Assembly (NCBI RefSeq): GCF_019880385.1
Contig: NZ_CP082273.1
Span: 1,984,001 to 2,048,000 of the forward strand
DNA: 64,000 bases
DNA from: Nocardioides coralli
GTDB taxonomy: Bacteria > Actinomycetota > Actinomycetes > Propionibacteriales > Nocardioidaceae
Direction of reading: 5' to 3'
The notes below the pieces were generated by a model. It worked only from the letters and a program-made list of their open reading frames with translations, had not been told where the DNA came from and made no database searches. The position numbers and the translations under genes were made by a program. This document shows, piece by piece, positions 1-8,387 of the stretch. Position 1 is the stretch's first letter; each line of letters starts with the position of its first letter.

Positions 1-413
1 GCGACGGCGTCATCCTCTACCGAACAACAGGGAACCGTCGTGAGAACTTCACGCTCGCCCACGAGCTTGGACACTGGCTGGTCGACCAGGCCGACGACGT
101 CTACGACAGGCTCGCTGACCTGGACGACGCCGCCAAACTCCTTGAGTCTGTGTGCGACCAAATCGCCCGCCTGCTTCTCCTCCCCGACAGCCGACTCGCG
201 AGTGTGGTCCCCTCCACGGTTGTCGAAGCGAAGCACGTCACCGACCTGTATGACGCCACCAACGCCAGCATCCACGCATGCGTGATCGCCCTGAAGGACC
301 GACTGCCCAACATGGGCGCCGTCCTGGTCATCAGACACCGCGAGGATGAAGTCGGGTCTGCTGCATGGATAGGTGACATCTGATCTGTGGCGCCGCGAGG
401 TGTCGCTGGAAGG

Positions 414-716
414 ATGTGCACTGTGCCGAAGCCGTATCCCAGGGAGTTCCGCGACGATGTCGTGCGGGTTGCTCGGGGCCGTGATCCGAAGACGCCGTTG
501 AAGCAGATCGCCGATGACTTCGGGATCGGGGAGTCGTGTCTGCGGAACTGGCTGCGTGCCGCCGATGTCGAGGAGGGCAGCCAATCGGGCGTGAGCTCCG
601 ACCAGGCCGCCGAGCTGCGTGAGCTGCGGCGACGCAACCGGCTACTTGAGCAGGAGAACGAGGTGTTGCGGCGGGCGGCCGCGTACCTGTCGCAGGCTCA
701 CCTGCCGGGAAAATGA
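414..716 (+). CDS. IS3-family transposase OrfA (copy 1)
   Basis: This is the HTH protein of the IS. It has an N-terminal helix-turn-helix (KQIADDFGIGESCLRNWL) followed by a leucine-zipper-like segment (LRELRRRNRLLEQENEVLRR), the usual OrfA layout. Starts are possible at GTG 387, ATG 414 or GTG 423; I favour 414/423 because family members begin close to the KPYPREFRDD segment. The stop at 714-716 overlaps the OrfB start as ATGA. An AAAA run at 710-713 just before the stop would let a -1 slip fuse OrfA to OrfB. Product identical to the OrfA of copy 2. Confidence 0.9.
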   Translation: MCTVPKPYPREFRDDVVRVARGRDPKTPLKQIADDFGIGESCLRNWLRAADVEEGSQSGVSSDQAAELRELRRRNRLLEQENEVLRRAAAYLSQAHLPGK

Positions 717-1603
717 TGTACCCGCTCGTCCGCGAGCTGGCCGACAAGGACGCCCCGATCCGGGTGCCTGTGACGGTGACGTGCCGGGTGCTCGGGCTGG
801 CCCGTCAGCCTTACTACCGCTGGTTGGCGCAGCCGGTCACCCCAGCTGAGCTCAAGGAGGCCTACCGGGCCAACGCGTTGTTCGACGCGCACCGCGACGA
901 TCCTGAGTTCGGCTACCGGTTCCTGCTCGACGAGGCCCGCGACGCCGGCGAGGCGATGGCGGAACGGACCGCGTGGCGGATCTGCTCTGAGAACGGCTGG
1001 TGGAGCTCGTTTGGGAAGAAGAACGCCCGCGGGAAGGGCAAGAAGCCCGGTCCGCCGGTCCACGACGACCTCGTCCGGCGTGCGTTCAGCGCGGATGCGC
1101 CGAACCGGTTGTGGCTCACCGACATCACCGAGCACCGCACCGGCGAGGGCAAGCTCTACCTGTGCGCGGTCAAGGACGTCTACTCCAACCGGATCGTGGG
1201 CTACTCGATCAGTGACCGGATGAAGTCAAGGATCGCGGTCAGCGCCATCGAGTCGGCTGTGGCTCGGCGCGGTCAGGTGGCCGGCTGCATCGTTCACTCC
1301 GACCGGGGCAGCCAGTTCCGCAGCCGCAAGGCCCAACGTGCGTTGAAGCGGCACGCCCTGGTCGGATCGATGGGCCGTGTCGGCGCGGCCGGTGACAACG
1401 CCGCCATGGAGAGCTTCTTCAGCCTGCTGCAAAAGAACGTCTTGAACCGGCGATCCTGGGAGACCCGCGAGGAGCTGCGGATCGCGATCGTGACCTGGAT
1501 CGAACGCACCTACCACCGCCGACGGCGCCAAGACGCCCTCGGCCGATTGACCCCCATCGAGTACGAGACCATCATGACCGCACCAGCCACTCAGGCTGCG
1601 TGA
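713..1603 (+). CDS. IS3-family DDE transposase OrfB (copy 1)
   Basis: A 296-aa catalytic subunit. An HTH_21-like N-terminal part is followed by an rve integrase core with the acidic triad visible as LTDITE, HSDRGSQF and NAAMESFF. It cuts and rejoins IS ends with OrfA. The ATG at 713 overlaps the OrfA stop, and the frame is -1 relative to OrfA, so either coupling or programmed frameshifting at AAAA (710-713) could produce the active OrfAB. The frame is intact, so this copy looks competent. Confidence 0.93.
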   Translation: MMYPLVRELADKDAPIRVPVTVTCRVLGLARQPYYRWLAQPVTPAELKEAYRANALFDAHRDDPEFGYRFLLDEARDAGEAMAERTAWRICSENGWWSSFGKKNARGKGKKPGPPVHDDLVRRAFSADAPNRLWLTDITEHRTGEGKLYLCAVKDVYSNRIVGYSISDRMKSRIAVSAIESAVARRGQVAGCIVHSDRGSQFRSRKAQRALKRHALVGSMGRVGAAGDNAAMESFFSLLQKNVLNRRSWETREELRIAIVTWIERTYHRRRRQDALGRLTPIEYETIMTAPATQAA

Positions 1604-2202
1604 CCCAACCTGTCACCTGATCGTGCAGCAGACCCGTCCTCTACGCGAGCATTCGGCCAGATGACGAGCTCGGCTGGCCCAAGGTCTATCCGTGGCCCGG
1701 CCAAACGCTTCCTTCGGGACACCCGCTCCGAAGCCTCCGCGCTGGCCGCACCCTCCGTGAGCGATCCTTCTGGACGATGCCTTGGGGTGATCGCGCCGAC
1801 TTCTACCTCGACGCCGTAGCTGACTCGCGCAGGACGATCGCGATCCTCTCCGCCGATGACCTGTGGCAGGCCGAACAGTTCCATCCGGCCGACAAGCGCG
1901 ACTACGACCAGCGCCCCGAGCTGGAGGTCTACTGCTGCGGCGAACTGCGCAAGTTCCGGGGTTGGCCATGCTCCACCTGCGGCAAGGGATACTGCCCGAT
2001 CTGCGGCAACTGTCAGTGCCAGAAACAGATCGCATCCGAGGTCCTCTGCGCCGGCTCCTGCTTTATGCAGTACCTGCCCCATCTTCTCGACGCGAACGGC
2101 CTCTGCGAGGAGTGCCGCTAACTCGATCCCCCGCAACCTCGACTACTGACTGAGAGGACGTCACGACGGTCGGGCGGCTTTCGGAATCGAGGTGAGAAGC
2201 AC

Positions 2203-2358
2203 ATGGCGAAGAACACCGGACGCGGCCACCGCGTCGGTGCGGTCAAGGGGCGCAGCGAGTTCAAGGTCGGCCAGACCTGGTTCAAGCGCGACACGTCGAC
2301 CGGCCGAATCATGAACGGCAGCCCCCAGCAGCACAAGGGCGTCCGCAACGAGAAGTAG
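2203..2358 (+). CDS. small basic protein of unknown function (51 aa)
   Basis: A 51-residue Lys/Arg/Gly-rich protein starting MAKNTGRGHRVGAVKG and ending QHKGVRNEK. ATG 2203 is preceded by GAGGTGAGAAGC, a plausible ribosome site. Small proteins of this look occur next to defence genes and in mobile elements of actinobacteria, but I assign no function. It lies between the interrupted peptidase gene and the KTSC gene, with a hairpin just after its stop. Confidence 0.6.
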   Translation: MAKNTGRGHRVGAVKGRSEFKVGQTWFKRDTSTGRIMNGSPQQHKGVRNEK

Positions 2359-2367
2359 GCGACCGGG

Positions 2368-2397
2368 CGGGTTAACGGCTCCCGCGCCGCTAACCCG
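2368..2397 (+). terminator. hairpin after the small ORF
   Basis: CGGGTTA (2368-2374) pairs perfectly with TAACCCG (2391-2397), and an inner CGGC/GCCG extends the stem. No T-run follows, so it may act as an attenuator or a mRNA 3'-end stabiliser, not a classical terminator. Confidence 0.5.
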
Positions 2398-2436
2398 TCC
2401 CCGCCGAGCACCCCAGGCACACAGAAGGACTTCACC

Positions 2437-2643
2437 ATGACAATGCACCCCGCAACCTCGACCAACGTTCGGGCCGTCGGCTACGAGCCGTCCACCCGAA
2501 CCATGAGGGTCCAGTTCCGCAGCGGCGGCGTCTACGACTACTACGGCGTCGACCCGCACCTGTTCGAGCAGATGCTCCTGCCGAACCCGTGGCGCCGTAT
2601 CGGCCGCTTCGTGAAGTCACACCCCTACGCCAAGGTCGCTTGA
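2437..2643 (+). CDS. KTSC-domain protein (68 aa)
   Basis: The sequence matches the KTSC domain pattern: VGYEPSTRTMRVQFRSGG, then YDYYGVDPHLFEQML, then a Phe-Val-Lys-Ser-His-Pro-Tyr end. KTSC proteins are small domains often found beside or fused to nucleic-acid enzymes; the biochemical role is unknown to me. The start has GAAGGA a few bases upstream. It lies 28 bp before the HerA gene and is probably co-transcribed with it. Confidence 0.75.
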   Translation: MTMHPATSTNVRAVGYEPSTRTMRVQFRSGGVYDYYGVDPHLFEQMLLPNPWRRIGRFVKSHPYAKVA

Positions 2644-2671
2644 CCACCGCCATCGCCCACAAGGAGGCGCG

Positions 2672-4702
2672 ATGTCCCGCTCCCCGATTCTGTCGGACCC
2701 CACCCCTAGGGTTGGAACCATGAGTATCAGTTCCACAATCTTGGAGTCCTCGCGCGCCTCCACACCGCTGGCAACCCTGGTCAACTCCGGCTGCAAGGCT
2801 GTCGGCGGCATCTTCCGCCTCGACTACTCCCAAGCGGTGGTTCTGACCGACGACTGGCGCAAGACCCAAGCCGGCGGCGTCCCGCATGGAGCCTTCCTGC
2901 TCGCGGCCGCCGGCGTGCAGAACGCTGAGGGGTTTGCCCTCGACGACCAGGAGCTGATTCTTCTCCGCGTGAGTGGCACTGCGAACCTCCCGAACGAAGC
3001 AGACCTCGTCCAGACGCGACTTGCCGTAGTGCGCGACGCAGGGGACTCGGGCAAGGGCTTCGACGAAGTGACCGACGAACTCACACGGAACGAACTCCAG
3101 CAGTCTGCCTTCGACTGCGATGTCATCGGCACGTTCTATGTCGACCGCAACGAGACAAAGATCCAGTTCGGCTCCGACATCGACAACGTGGTCTCTTCGG
3201 CCCGCTACCAGGTCTTCCTGCCCTCGCCGGAGGTTCTCTCGTGGATCGCCTCCTACCCGGAGCCCGACGGCAATGACCTCCTCACCCTCGGCGCAGTCCG
3301 GTTCGCATCGACACGTCGGCGTGCACGCGAGTCCGGCACCGACAACGCTGCGGTTCACGTGCACATCGGCGACTTCGTCTCGCGCAAGACCGCAGTCTTC
3401 GGCATGACCCGCACGGGCAAGTCCAACACGATCAAGACTCTCGTGACAGCGATTGCAACCCAGGCAGCGAACTCGGGGACACTGGTGGGGCAACTCATTT
3501 TCGACCCGCAGGGCGAGTACGCGAACGTCAACGAGCAGGATCAGACGGGATTGCGGCTCTTGGGTGACGAGAGCCGCGTGCGCATCTACCGGCTGGGTGC
3601 AAATAGTTCCGACCCGCAGGTGCTTCCGCTCGCGATGAACTTTTTTGACCCAGCGAACTTCGAGGCCGTCGTCGACTTCGTCAACTCGGTGGTCAACGAC
3701 CAGTTCGGGTCGTACGCCTACGTCAAGACCTTCACTTCGATCAACTGGACCGAGCCTGATCGCGTCGCTGACCCCGGCGACTGGGTCACCTGGACCAAGG
3801 CGGTCCTCGGCATGTACGGGCTGCTGGTTGAGTGCGGCATCTCCGCACCGTCGTTCGCGGCTGGCGGACTTGAGTTCGGTTGGACCGATCCCCTCTATCA
3901 GGCCTTCAACACCGCGAACCCGGGGCTCGTGGTGAAGGCAGGTCGCAACTACCGCGCAACCACACCCGAAGCGGCGAAGCGCGTCATGCTTCATATGGCG
4001 AACGACGGAACCTGGAACCAGCGGTCGACTGGCGGCGACACTCCGTTCAAGTTCATCGCCGACTTCAACAACCGCGCCAGCGGCAAGGCCGCGATCCGCC
4101 AGCTCCGAGAGTTCCACTCAACAAGCGCAACGCAGCGTGTTGAGGAGCAGGTCTGGGACGACATGCAGGCCGGCCGCTTGGCGATCGTTGACCTTGCCCA
4201 CGGGACTGGCGACGTCTCGAAAACGATCTCCGAGAACATGGTGAACTTCCTGCTCTCCCGCGCGAACGAGCGATTCCGTTCGGGTCAGGATGCCGTGCCC
4301 TTCCAGATCGTCGTGGAGGAGGCCCACAACCTCTTCGAGCGAGGCGCGAAGGACGTCGCCGGCAACCCCTGGGTTCGCCTGTCCAAGGAGGCCGCGAAGT
4401 ACCAGATCGGCCTCGTGTATGCGACGCAGGAGGTCTCCAGCGTCGACCAGCGGATCTTGTCGAACACGTCGAACTGGCTCGTCGCTCACCTGAACTCGGA
4501 CAACGAGACGCGCGAGCTGTCGCACTATTACGACTTCAAGACCTGGGCTGAGAGCATCCGCCGCGTGGAGGACCAGGGATTCGTCCGGATGAAGACCTAC
4601 TCCGGCAAGTACATCGTGCCGGTGCAGGTGGCCAAGTTCGACCACGCGATGATCAACGCCGCCCGTGCCGCAGCGGGCCTCCCGGCAGTCGAGGTCAAGT
4701 AA
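2672..4702 (+). CDS. herA-like: HerA-type hexameric DNA translocase/ATPase
   Basis: A 676-aa P-loop ATPase of the FtsK/HerA superfamily. An N-terminal HAS-barrel-like part precedes Walker A GMTRTGKSN (about residues 244-252), the wording typical of HerA. Walker B with its acidic residue is IVVEEAHN (about 546-553), followed by a sensor-like YATQEVSSVDQ segment. HerA proteins form hexamers that pump DNA and work with the nuclease NurA in end resection; bacterial versions are common in anti-phage loci. AAGGAGG at proper spacing supports ATG 2672; ATG 2720 is an alternative. The nuclease gene starts two bases after the stop, but an IS has broken it, so this motor may have no functional partner. 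Confidence 0.9.
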   Translation: MSRSPILSDPTPRVGTMSISSTILESSRASTPLATLVNSGCKAVGGIFRLDYSQAVVLTDDWRKTQAGGVPHGAFLLAAAGVQNAEGFALDDQELILLRVSGTANLPNEADLVQTRLAVVRDAGDSGKGFDEVTDELTRNELQQSAFDCDVIGTFYVDRNETKIQFGSDIDNVVSSARYQVFLPSPEVLSWIASYPEPDGNDLLTLGAVRFASTRRRARESGTDNAAVHVHIGDFVSRKTAVFGMTRTGKSNTIKTLVTAIATQAANSGTLVGQLIFDPQGEYANVNEQDQTGLRLLGDESRVRIYRLGANSSDPQVLPLAMNFFDPANFEAVVDFVNSVVNDQFGSYAYVKTFTSINWTEPDRVADPGDWVTWTKAVLGMYGLLVECGISAPSFAAGGLEFGWTDPLYQAFNTANPGLVVKAGRNYRATTPEAAKRVMLHMANDGTWNQRSTGGDTPFKFIADFNNRASGKAAIRQLREFHSTSATQRVEEQVWDDMQAGRLAIVDLAHGTGDVSKTISENMVNFLLSRANERFRSGQDAVPFQIVVEEAHNLFERGAKDVAGNPWVRLSKEAAKYQIGLVYATQEVSSVDQRILSNTSNWLVAHLNSDNETRELSHYYDFKTWAESIRRVEDQGFVRMKTYSGKYIVPVQVAKFDHAMINAARAAAGLPAVEVK

Positions 4703-5855
4703 CGTGCCGTATCCCTCCGAGCGAGCCTCGCGGCTCGGACACGTCCCCGTCGTCAACAGTCAAGCCGTTCAAGACGCCTTCTCGCGCTGGGACGTCGCTC
4801 AAGCAACCCCTGCCGACGAGAACCGGGTGACTTCGCTGTGTCGTCCAGTCGAGGGTCTCGAAAACGTTGGGGTCTCAGACGCCGTCCGGTTCGCCATAAC
4901 GGTCGATGGCTCCGACGCCGAGGTCGAGGCTACGCGCGAACACCCCACCGTCAAGGTCGGGTACGTCCGGGTCGCCGCTTCCTTCATCGACTTCGACAAG
5001 CTGCACCAGGCCGGTGCGGGCGACTTCGTTGACCCACATCTGCTGCGGGAGTCGCATCAGCACGCGGCCTTTGACCGCGCCCTGCCCGGCTCCGGCCTCG
5101 TCATCCCGGGCTCGACCGGCGTGGACACATGGCGGCAGGAACTCGACCGCTTCCTGCGCGAAACGAAGTTCGACCAGGCATCGGATCAGACTCTCGCCGA
5201 CATGCTGCTGGCTCTCCACGGCTCACCAAGTGCCCCAGCGACCACGGCTCCGCTTCGACGGTGCCCGGTGTGCAAGGCCAGCGACGCGCAACTCTCCGGT
5301 GGAAGGATCGACGTCCCGAAGGACGCCACCAACTGCCCGGAGTGCGGCCAGAAGGTCTACCTTGGCGACGTGCTCCGCACAGAAGAGGAGTACATGCCAG
5401 AGGGGTCGAACCGTAGCTCGTTGACACGCATGATGCTGGTGGCAGAGAGGCTGACATCGCTGGGCTACATGCAGTTGCTCTTCGAGGACCCCCACAGTTA
5501 CGACGTGCTCAGCAAGACGCTGTTCATCACGGATGGCCCGCTCGGACTCCACGGCACCGTCGCGCCGCTGAAGCGACGCTTCCAGGATTACCTGGCCGAG
5601 TTCGCCAAGCAGTGTGCCGCGAACAACCGTCCCGCCGCACCCCTCGTGGTGGGCGTCGAGAAGTCCGGGACATTCGTTGAGCATGCTCAGCTCATCTCCC
5701 ACCTGATCGAGCCCGGAAGCGTCATGCTCTTGACGACCGAGTACATCAACAGGATCACGGGTCGGCCCGCCAACAATCCGTACGGGTCAGACGAGGGGTC
5801 TGCTGCATGGATAGGTGACATCTGATCTGTGGCGCCGCGAGGTGTCGCTGGAAGG

Positions 5856-6158
5856 ATGTGCACTGTGCCGAAGCCGTATCCCAGGGAGTTCCGCGACGAT
5901 GTCGTGCGGGTTGCTCGGGGCCGTGATCCGAAGACGCCGTTGAAGCAGATCGCCGATGACTTCGGGATCGGGGAGTCGTGTCTGCGGAACTGGCTGCGTG
6001 CCGCCGATGTCGAGGAGGGCAGCCAATCGGGCGTGAGCTCCGACCAGGCCGCCGAGCTGCGTGAGCTGCGGCGACGCAACCGGCTACTTGAGCAGGAGAA
6101 CGAGGTGTTGCGGCGGGCGGCCGCGTACCTGTCGCAGGCTCACCTGCCGGGAAAATGA
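5856..6158 (+). CDS. IS3-family transposase OrfA (copy 2)
   Basis: Its sequence is identical to OrfA of copy 1: HTH domain, then leucine-zipper-like helix. The same alternative starts exist (GTG 5829, ATG 5856, GTG 5865), as does the AAAA run before the stop that could allow a -1 shift into OrfB. Confidence 0.9.
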   Translation: MCTVPKPYPREFRDDVVRVARGRDPKTPLKQIADDFGIGESCLRNWLRAADVEEGSQSGVSSDQAAELRELRRRNRLLEQENEVLRRAAAYLSQAHLPGK

Positions 6159-7045
6159 TGTACCCGCTCGTCCGCGAGCTGGCCGACAAGGACGCCCCGA
6201 TCCGGGTGCCTGTGACGGTGACGTGCCGGGTGCTCGGGCTGGCCCGTCAGCCTTACTACCGCTGGTTGGCGCAGCCGGTCACCCCAGCTGAGCTCAAGGA
6301 GGCCTACCGGGCCAACGCGTTGTTCGACGCGCACCGCGACGATCCTGAGTTCGGCTACCGGTTCCTGCTCGACGAGGCCCGCGACGCCGGCGAGGCGATG
6401 GCGGAACGGACCGCGTGGCGGATCTGCTCTGAGAACGGCTGGTGGAGCTCGTTTGGGAAGAAGAACGCCCGCGGGAAGGGCAAGAAGCCCGGTCCGCCGG
6501 TCCACGACGACCTCGTCCGGCGTGCGTTCAGCGCGGATGCGCCGAACCGGTTGTGGCTCACCGACATCACCGAGCACCGCACCGGCGAGGGCAAGCTCTA
6601 CCTGTGCGCGGTCAAGGACGTCTACTCCAACCGGATCGTGGGCTACTCGATCAGTGACCGGATGAAGTCAAGGATCGCGGTCAGCGCCATCGAGTCGGCT
6701 GTGGCTCGGCGCGGTCAGGTGGCCGGCTGCATCGTTCACTCCGACCGGGGCAGCCAGTTCCGCAGCCGCAAGGCCCAACGTGCGTTGAAGCGGCACGCCC
6801 TGGTCGGATCGATGGGCCGTGTCGGCGCGGCCGGTGACAACGCCGCCATGGAGAGCTTCTTCAGCCTGCTGCAAAAGAACGTCTTGAACCGGCGATCCTG
6901 GGAGACCCGCGAGGAGCTGCGGATCGCGATCGTGACCTGGATCGAACGCACCTACCACCGCCGACGGCGCCAAGACGCCCTCGGCCGATTGACCCCCATC
7001 GAGTACGAGACCATCATGACCGCACCAGCCACTCAGGCTGCGTGA
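6155..7045 (+). CDS. IS3-family DDE transposase OrfB (copy 2)
   Basis: A 296-aa DDE transposase identical to OrfB of copy 1, with the triad in LTDITE, HSDRGSQF and NAAMESFF. ATG 6155 overlaps the OrfA stop. The frame is intact. Confidence 0.93.
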   Translation: MMYPLVRELADKDAPIRVPVTVTCRVLGLARQPYYRWLAQPVTPAELKEAYRANALFDAHRDDPEFGYRFLLDEARDAGEAMAERTAWRICSENGWWSSFGKKNARGKGKKPGPPVHDDLVRRAFSADAPNRLWLTDITEHRTGEGKLYLCAVKDVYSNRIVGYSISDRMKSRIAVSAIESAVARRGQVAGCIVHSDRGSQFRSRKAQRALKRHALVGSMGRVGAAGDNAAMESFFSLLQKNVLNRRSWETREELRIAIVTWIERTYHRRRRQDALGRLTPIEYETIMTAPATQAA

Positions 7046-7413
7046 CCCAACCTGTCACCTGATCGTGCAGCAGACCCGAGTTCTACGGGCGCCGGTTCAT
7101 CTACCGCACGAAGAGCGGCGGCATTCTCGTGTTCACGGTTCCTCCGAAGCCCGGCGTCACTCCGTATGGAGACCCAGATGGTGAGCTCTGGTCGAGTTAC
7201 CCGACGCTTCGGCCGGTCTGTGAGGTGCTCGATCATGTGCAGACCCGGCTCTATGAGAATGCGGTCATCCCGGTGGCGCTGGCGCACTCGGCTGCGTCGT
7301 TGCCGCTCGGTGTTGGGCAGTCTGTGCTTCGCGCGCTGGTCCAGCAGTCGCTAGGGCTGCCGACCCGCAGTCAGATTCGCCAGACCGGGCCGTTTGCCGG
7401 CTCGCACTGAGCC

Positions 7414-8298
7414 TCACATCAGGGCGTCGGCGACCGGGTTCGACAGCACAATCAGCTCGCTGGCTGAGGTCCGCTTGAGCTCGTCTTTCGTGCCTCGCAG
7501 GTGGGCGGAGTAAAGGAGCCGGAACTCCGACACCTCCCTCGCCTTGTACAGGCTCTTGATGAGGTCGGCGATGTCGTAGGTCAGCACCCAGTTCATGTTG
7601 GCGTGGCCGTTCAGAACCTTCGCCAACTCTCGGTGGTCGTCCTCCTTGAACGCGCTCATGTAGAGCGAGCTGCCCTTCTCGACGTAGGGCGGATCGACGT
7701 ATGCGAAGACGTTTTCCTTGGGTAGGTATTCGCGCAGCCGCGCTGCGCCGTCTTGCTTGGTGACGCGAATCTTGCCGCTCAGTTCAGCCAGTTTCTCGAT
7801 CCGGCCTCGAAGCACGTCCTTGTCGAAGCGGGCGTCGATCTTGTACGAGCCCGCCTGAGCGAACCCACCGATCACTCCGGCCCCAAGGACTCCGGAGCGG
7901 CTCGTGCGGTTGAGGTAGAAGGTGGCGAAGCCCAGGGCGAGCGGGTCGACATCGGCATCGTGCCGGCGACGGTAGATCTCGCGTTGGTTCTTCCACTCCT
8001 CGATCGTCAGCGGAGTGCGCTTCAGGAGACGGAGGAACTCATCGGAGTCCTTCACCATCGCCTTCCAGCAGGCGTGGATCGCGGGGTCAAGATCGTTGAT
8101 CACGACCATTCCGACGACATCCTTGAGTAGGAGTTCAAGGCCCGCCCCCGCACCTCCGGCGTACGGCTCGATGTAGGTCGGCTTGTCAAGGCCGAGCGCC
8201 TTGATCGTCGACTCGAAGAAGCCAGCGAGCGTCGCCTTGCCGCCTGGGTAGCGCAATGGACTGGCGTGGGACCCACGCCGGGCGATGACATCAACCAC
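7414..8298 (-). CDS. Dam-type (D12 class) DNA adenine methyltransferase
   Basis: A 294-aa N6-adenine methylase. Motif X is SPLRYPGGK (residues 13-21), the SAM-binding motif I is EPYAGGAGAG (44-53) and the catalytic motif IV is DPPY (202-205). The order X-I-IV is that of alpha-class/D12 enzymes such as Dam. It lies 89 bp downstream of the UvrD-nuclease gene on the same strand and is probably co-transcribed. No dedicated restriction endonuclease is fused to it. It could protect host DNA from the neighbouring nuclease or be a solitary methylase; the recognition site cannot be read from the sequence. Confidence 0.88.
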   Translation of the reverse strand: MVDVIARRGSHASPLRYPGGKATLAGFFESTIKALGLDKPTYIEPYAGGAGAGLELLLKDVVGMVVINDLDPAIHACWKAMVKDSDEFLRLLKRTPLTIEEWKNQREIYRRRHDADVDPLALGFATFYLNRTSRSGVLGAGVIGGFAQAGSYKIDARFDKDVLRGRIEKLAELSGKIRVTKQDGAARLREYLPKENVFAYVDPPYVEKGSSLYMSAFKEDDHRELAKVLNGHANMNWVLTYDIADLIKSLYKAREVSEFRLLYSAHLRGTKDELKRTSASELIVLSNPVADALM

Positions 8299-8387
8299 GG
8301 GGACTCCCTTCGCTCGAGGTTGGACGGTATCCGTACAAGTCTAGGGAAGCCATCCGACAGATCCGGGAGCCGCCCACGCCGGTGTGG

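Larger units (their letters stand above)
354..1635 (+). mobile_element. IS3-family insertion sequence, copy 1 (1282 bp)
   Basis: Boundaries come from comparison with the copy at 5796-7077. The left end starts GGGTCTGCTGCA and the right end, read inward, starts the same. The imperfect terminal inverted repeats run about 25 bp, sharing GGGTCTGCTGCA and then AGGTGACA. It is flanked by a 3-bp direct repeat GTC (351-353 and 1636-1638), as expected for IS3-family insertion. It encodes OrfA and a DDE transposase OrfB in overlapping frames. Confidence 0.95.
3..2121 (+). pseudogene. ImmA/IrrE-type metallopeptidase with Cys-rich C-terminal domain, interrupted by an IS
   Basis: The reading frame is open at the window edge, so the N-terminus is missing. 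It carries HELGH (60-74), the zinc-binding motif of ImmA/IrrE peptidases, which typically cleave a partner repressor. The frame runs to the IS at 354 and then ends on the IS-encoded tail GSAAWIGDI. Removing the IS plus one GTC target copy (354-1638) joins codon 351-353 to 1639 in the same frame. The gene then continues to the stop at 2119-2121, with a cysteine-rich C-terminal part (CSTCGKGYCPICGNCQCQ, later CEEC) that looks like a zinc ribbon. ATG 1777 lies inside this frame, so the downstream open frame is a fragment and not a separate gene. The identity of the split gene is certain from the frames; the peptidase role rests on the HExxH motif. Confidence 0.85.
5796..7077 (+). mobile_element. 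IS3-family insertion sequence, copy 2 (1282 bp)
   Basis: It has the same ends and length as copy 1, lies in the same orientation, and encodes products identical to those of copy 1, so transposition was recent. It has its own target duplication, GAG (5793-5795 and 7078-7080), different from the GTC of copy 1. The two copies bracket 4160 bp, but the separate duplications show two independent insertions, not one composite transposon. Confidence 0.95.
4704..7410 (+). pseudogene. nurA-like: NurA-like nuclease gene interrupted by an IS
   Basis: GTG 4704 (VPYPSERASRLG) is the likely start, directly after the HerA stop. An in-frame N-terminal acidic motif (ITVDGSDAEVEA), a zinc-ribbon-like insert (CPVCKASD...CPECGQKV) and VVGVEKSGTF fit the NurA nuclease fold. 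The frame enters the second IS after Glu (5793-5795) and stops on the IS tail GSAAWIGDI at 5825. Deleting the IS and one GAG copy (5796-7080) restores the frame at 7081, which runs to 7410 with ALAHSAASLPLGVGQSVLR, a plausible NurA C-terminus. The product made now would lack about 110 C-terminal residues. Confidence 0.85.

Noticed and set aside
1777..2121. Separate 114-aa zinc-ribbon gene
   Set aside because: In frame with the 5' part of the peptidase gene once the IS is removed, and the frame extends upstream of the ATG to the IS end.
2432..4117. 561-aa open frame opposite HerA
   Set aside because: Antisense shadow; HerA motifs are on the other strand.
354..7077. Composite transposon made by the two IS copies
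   Set aside because: Each copy has its own target duplication (GTC, GAG), so they inserted separately.
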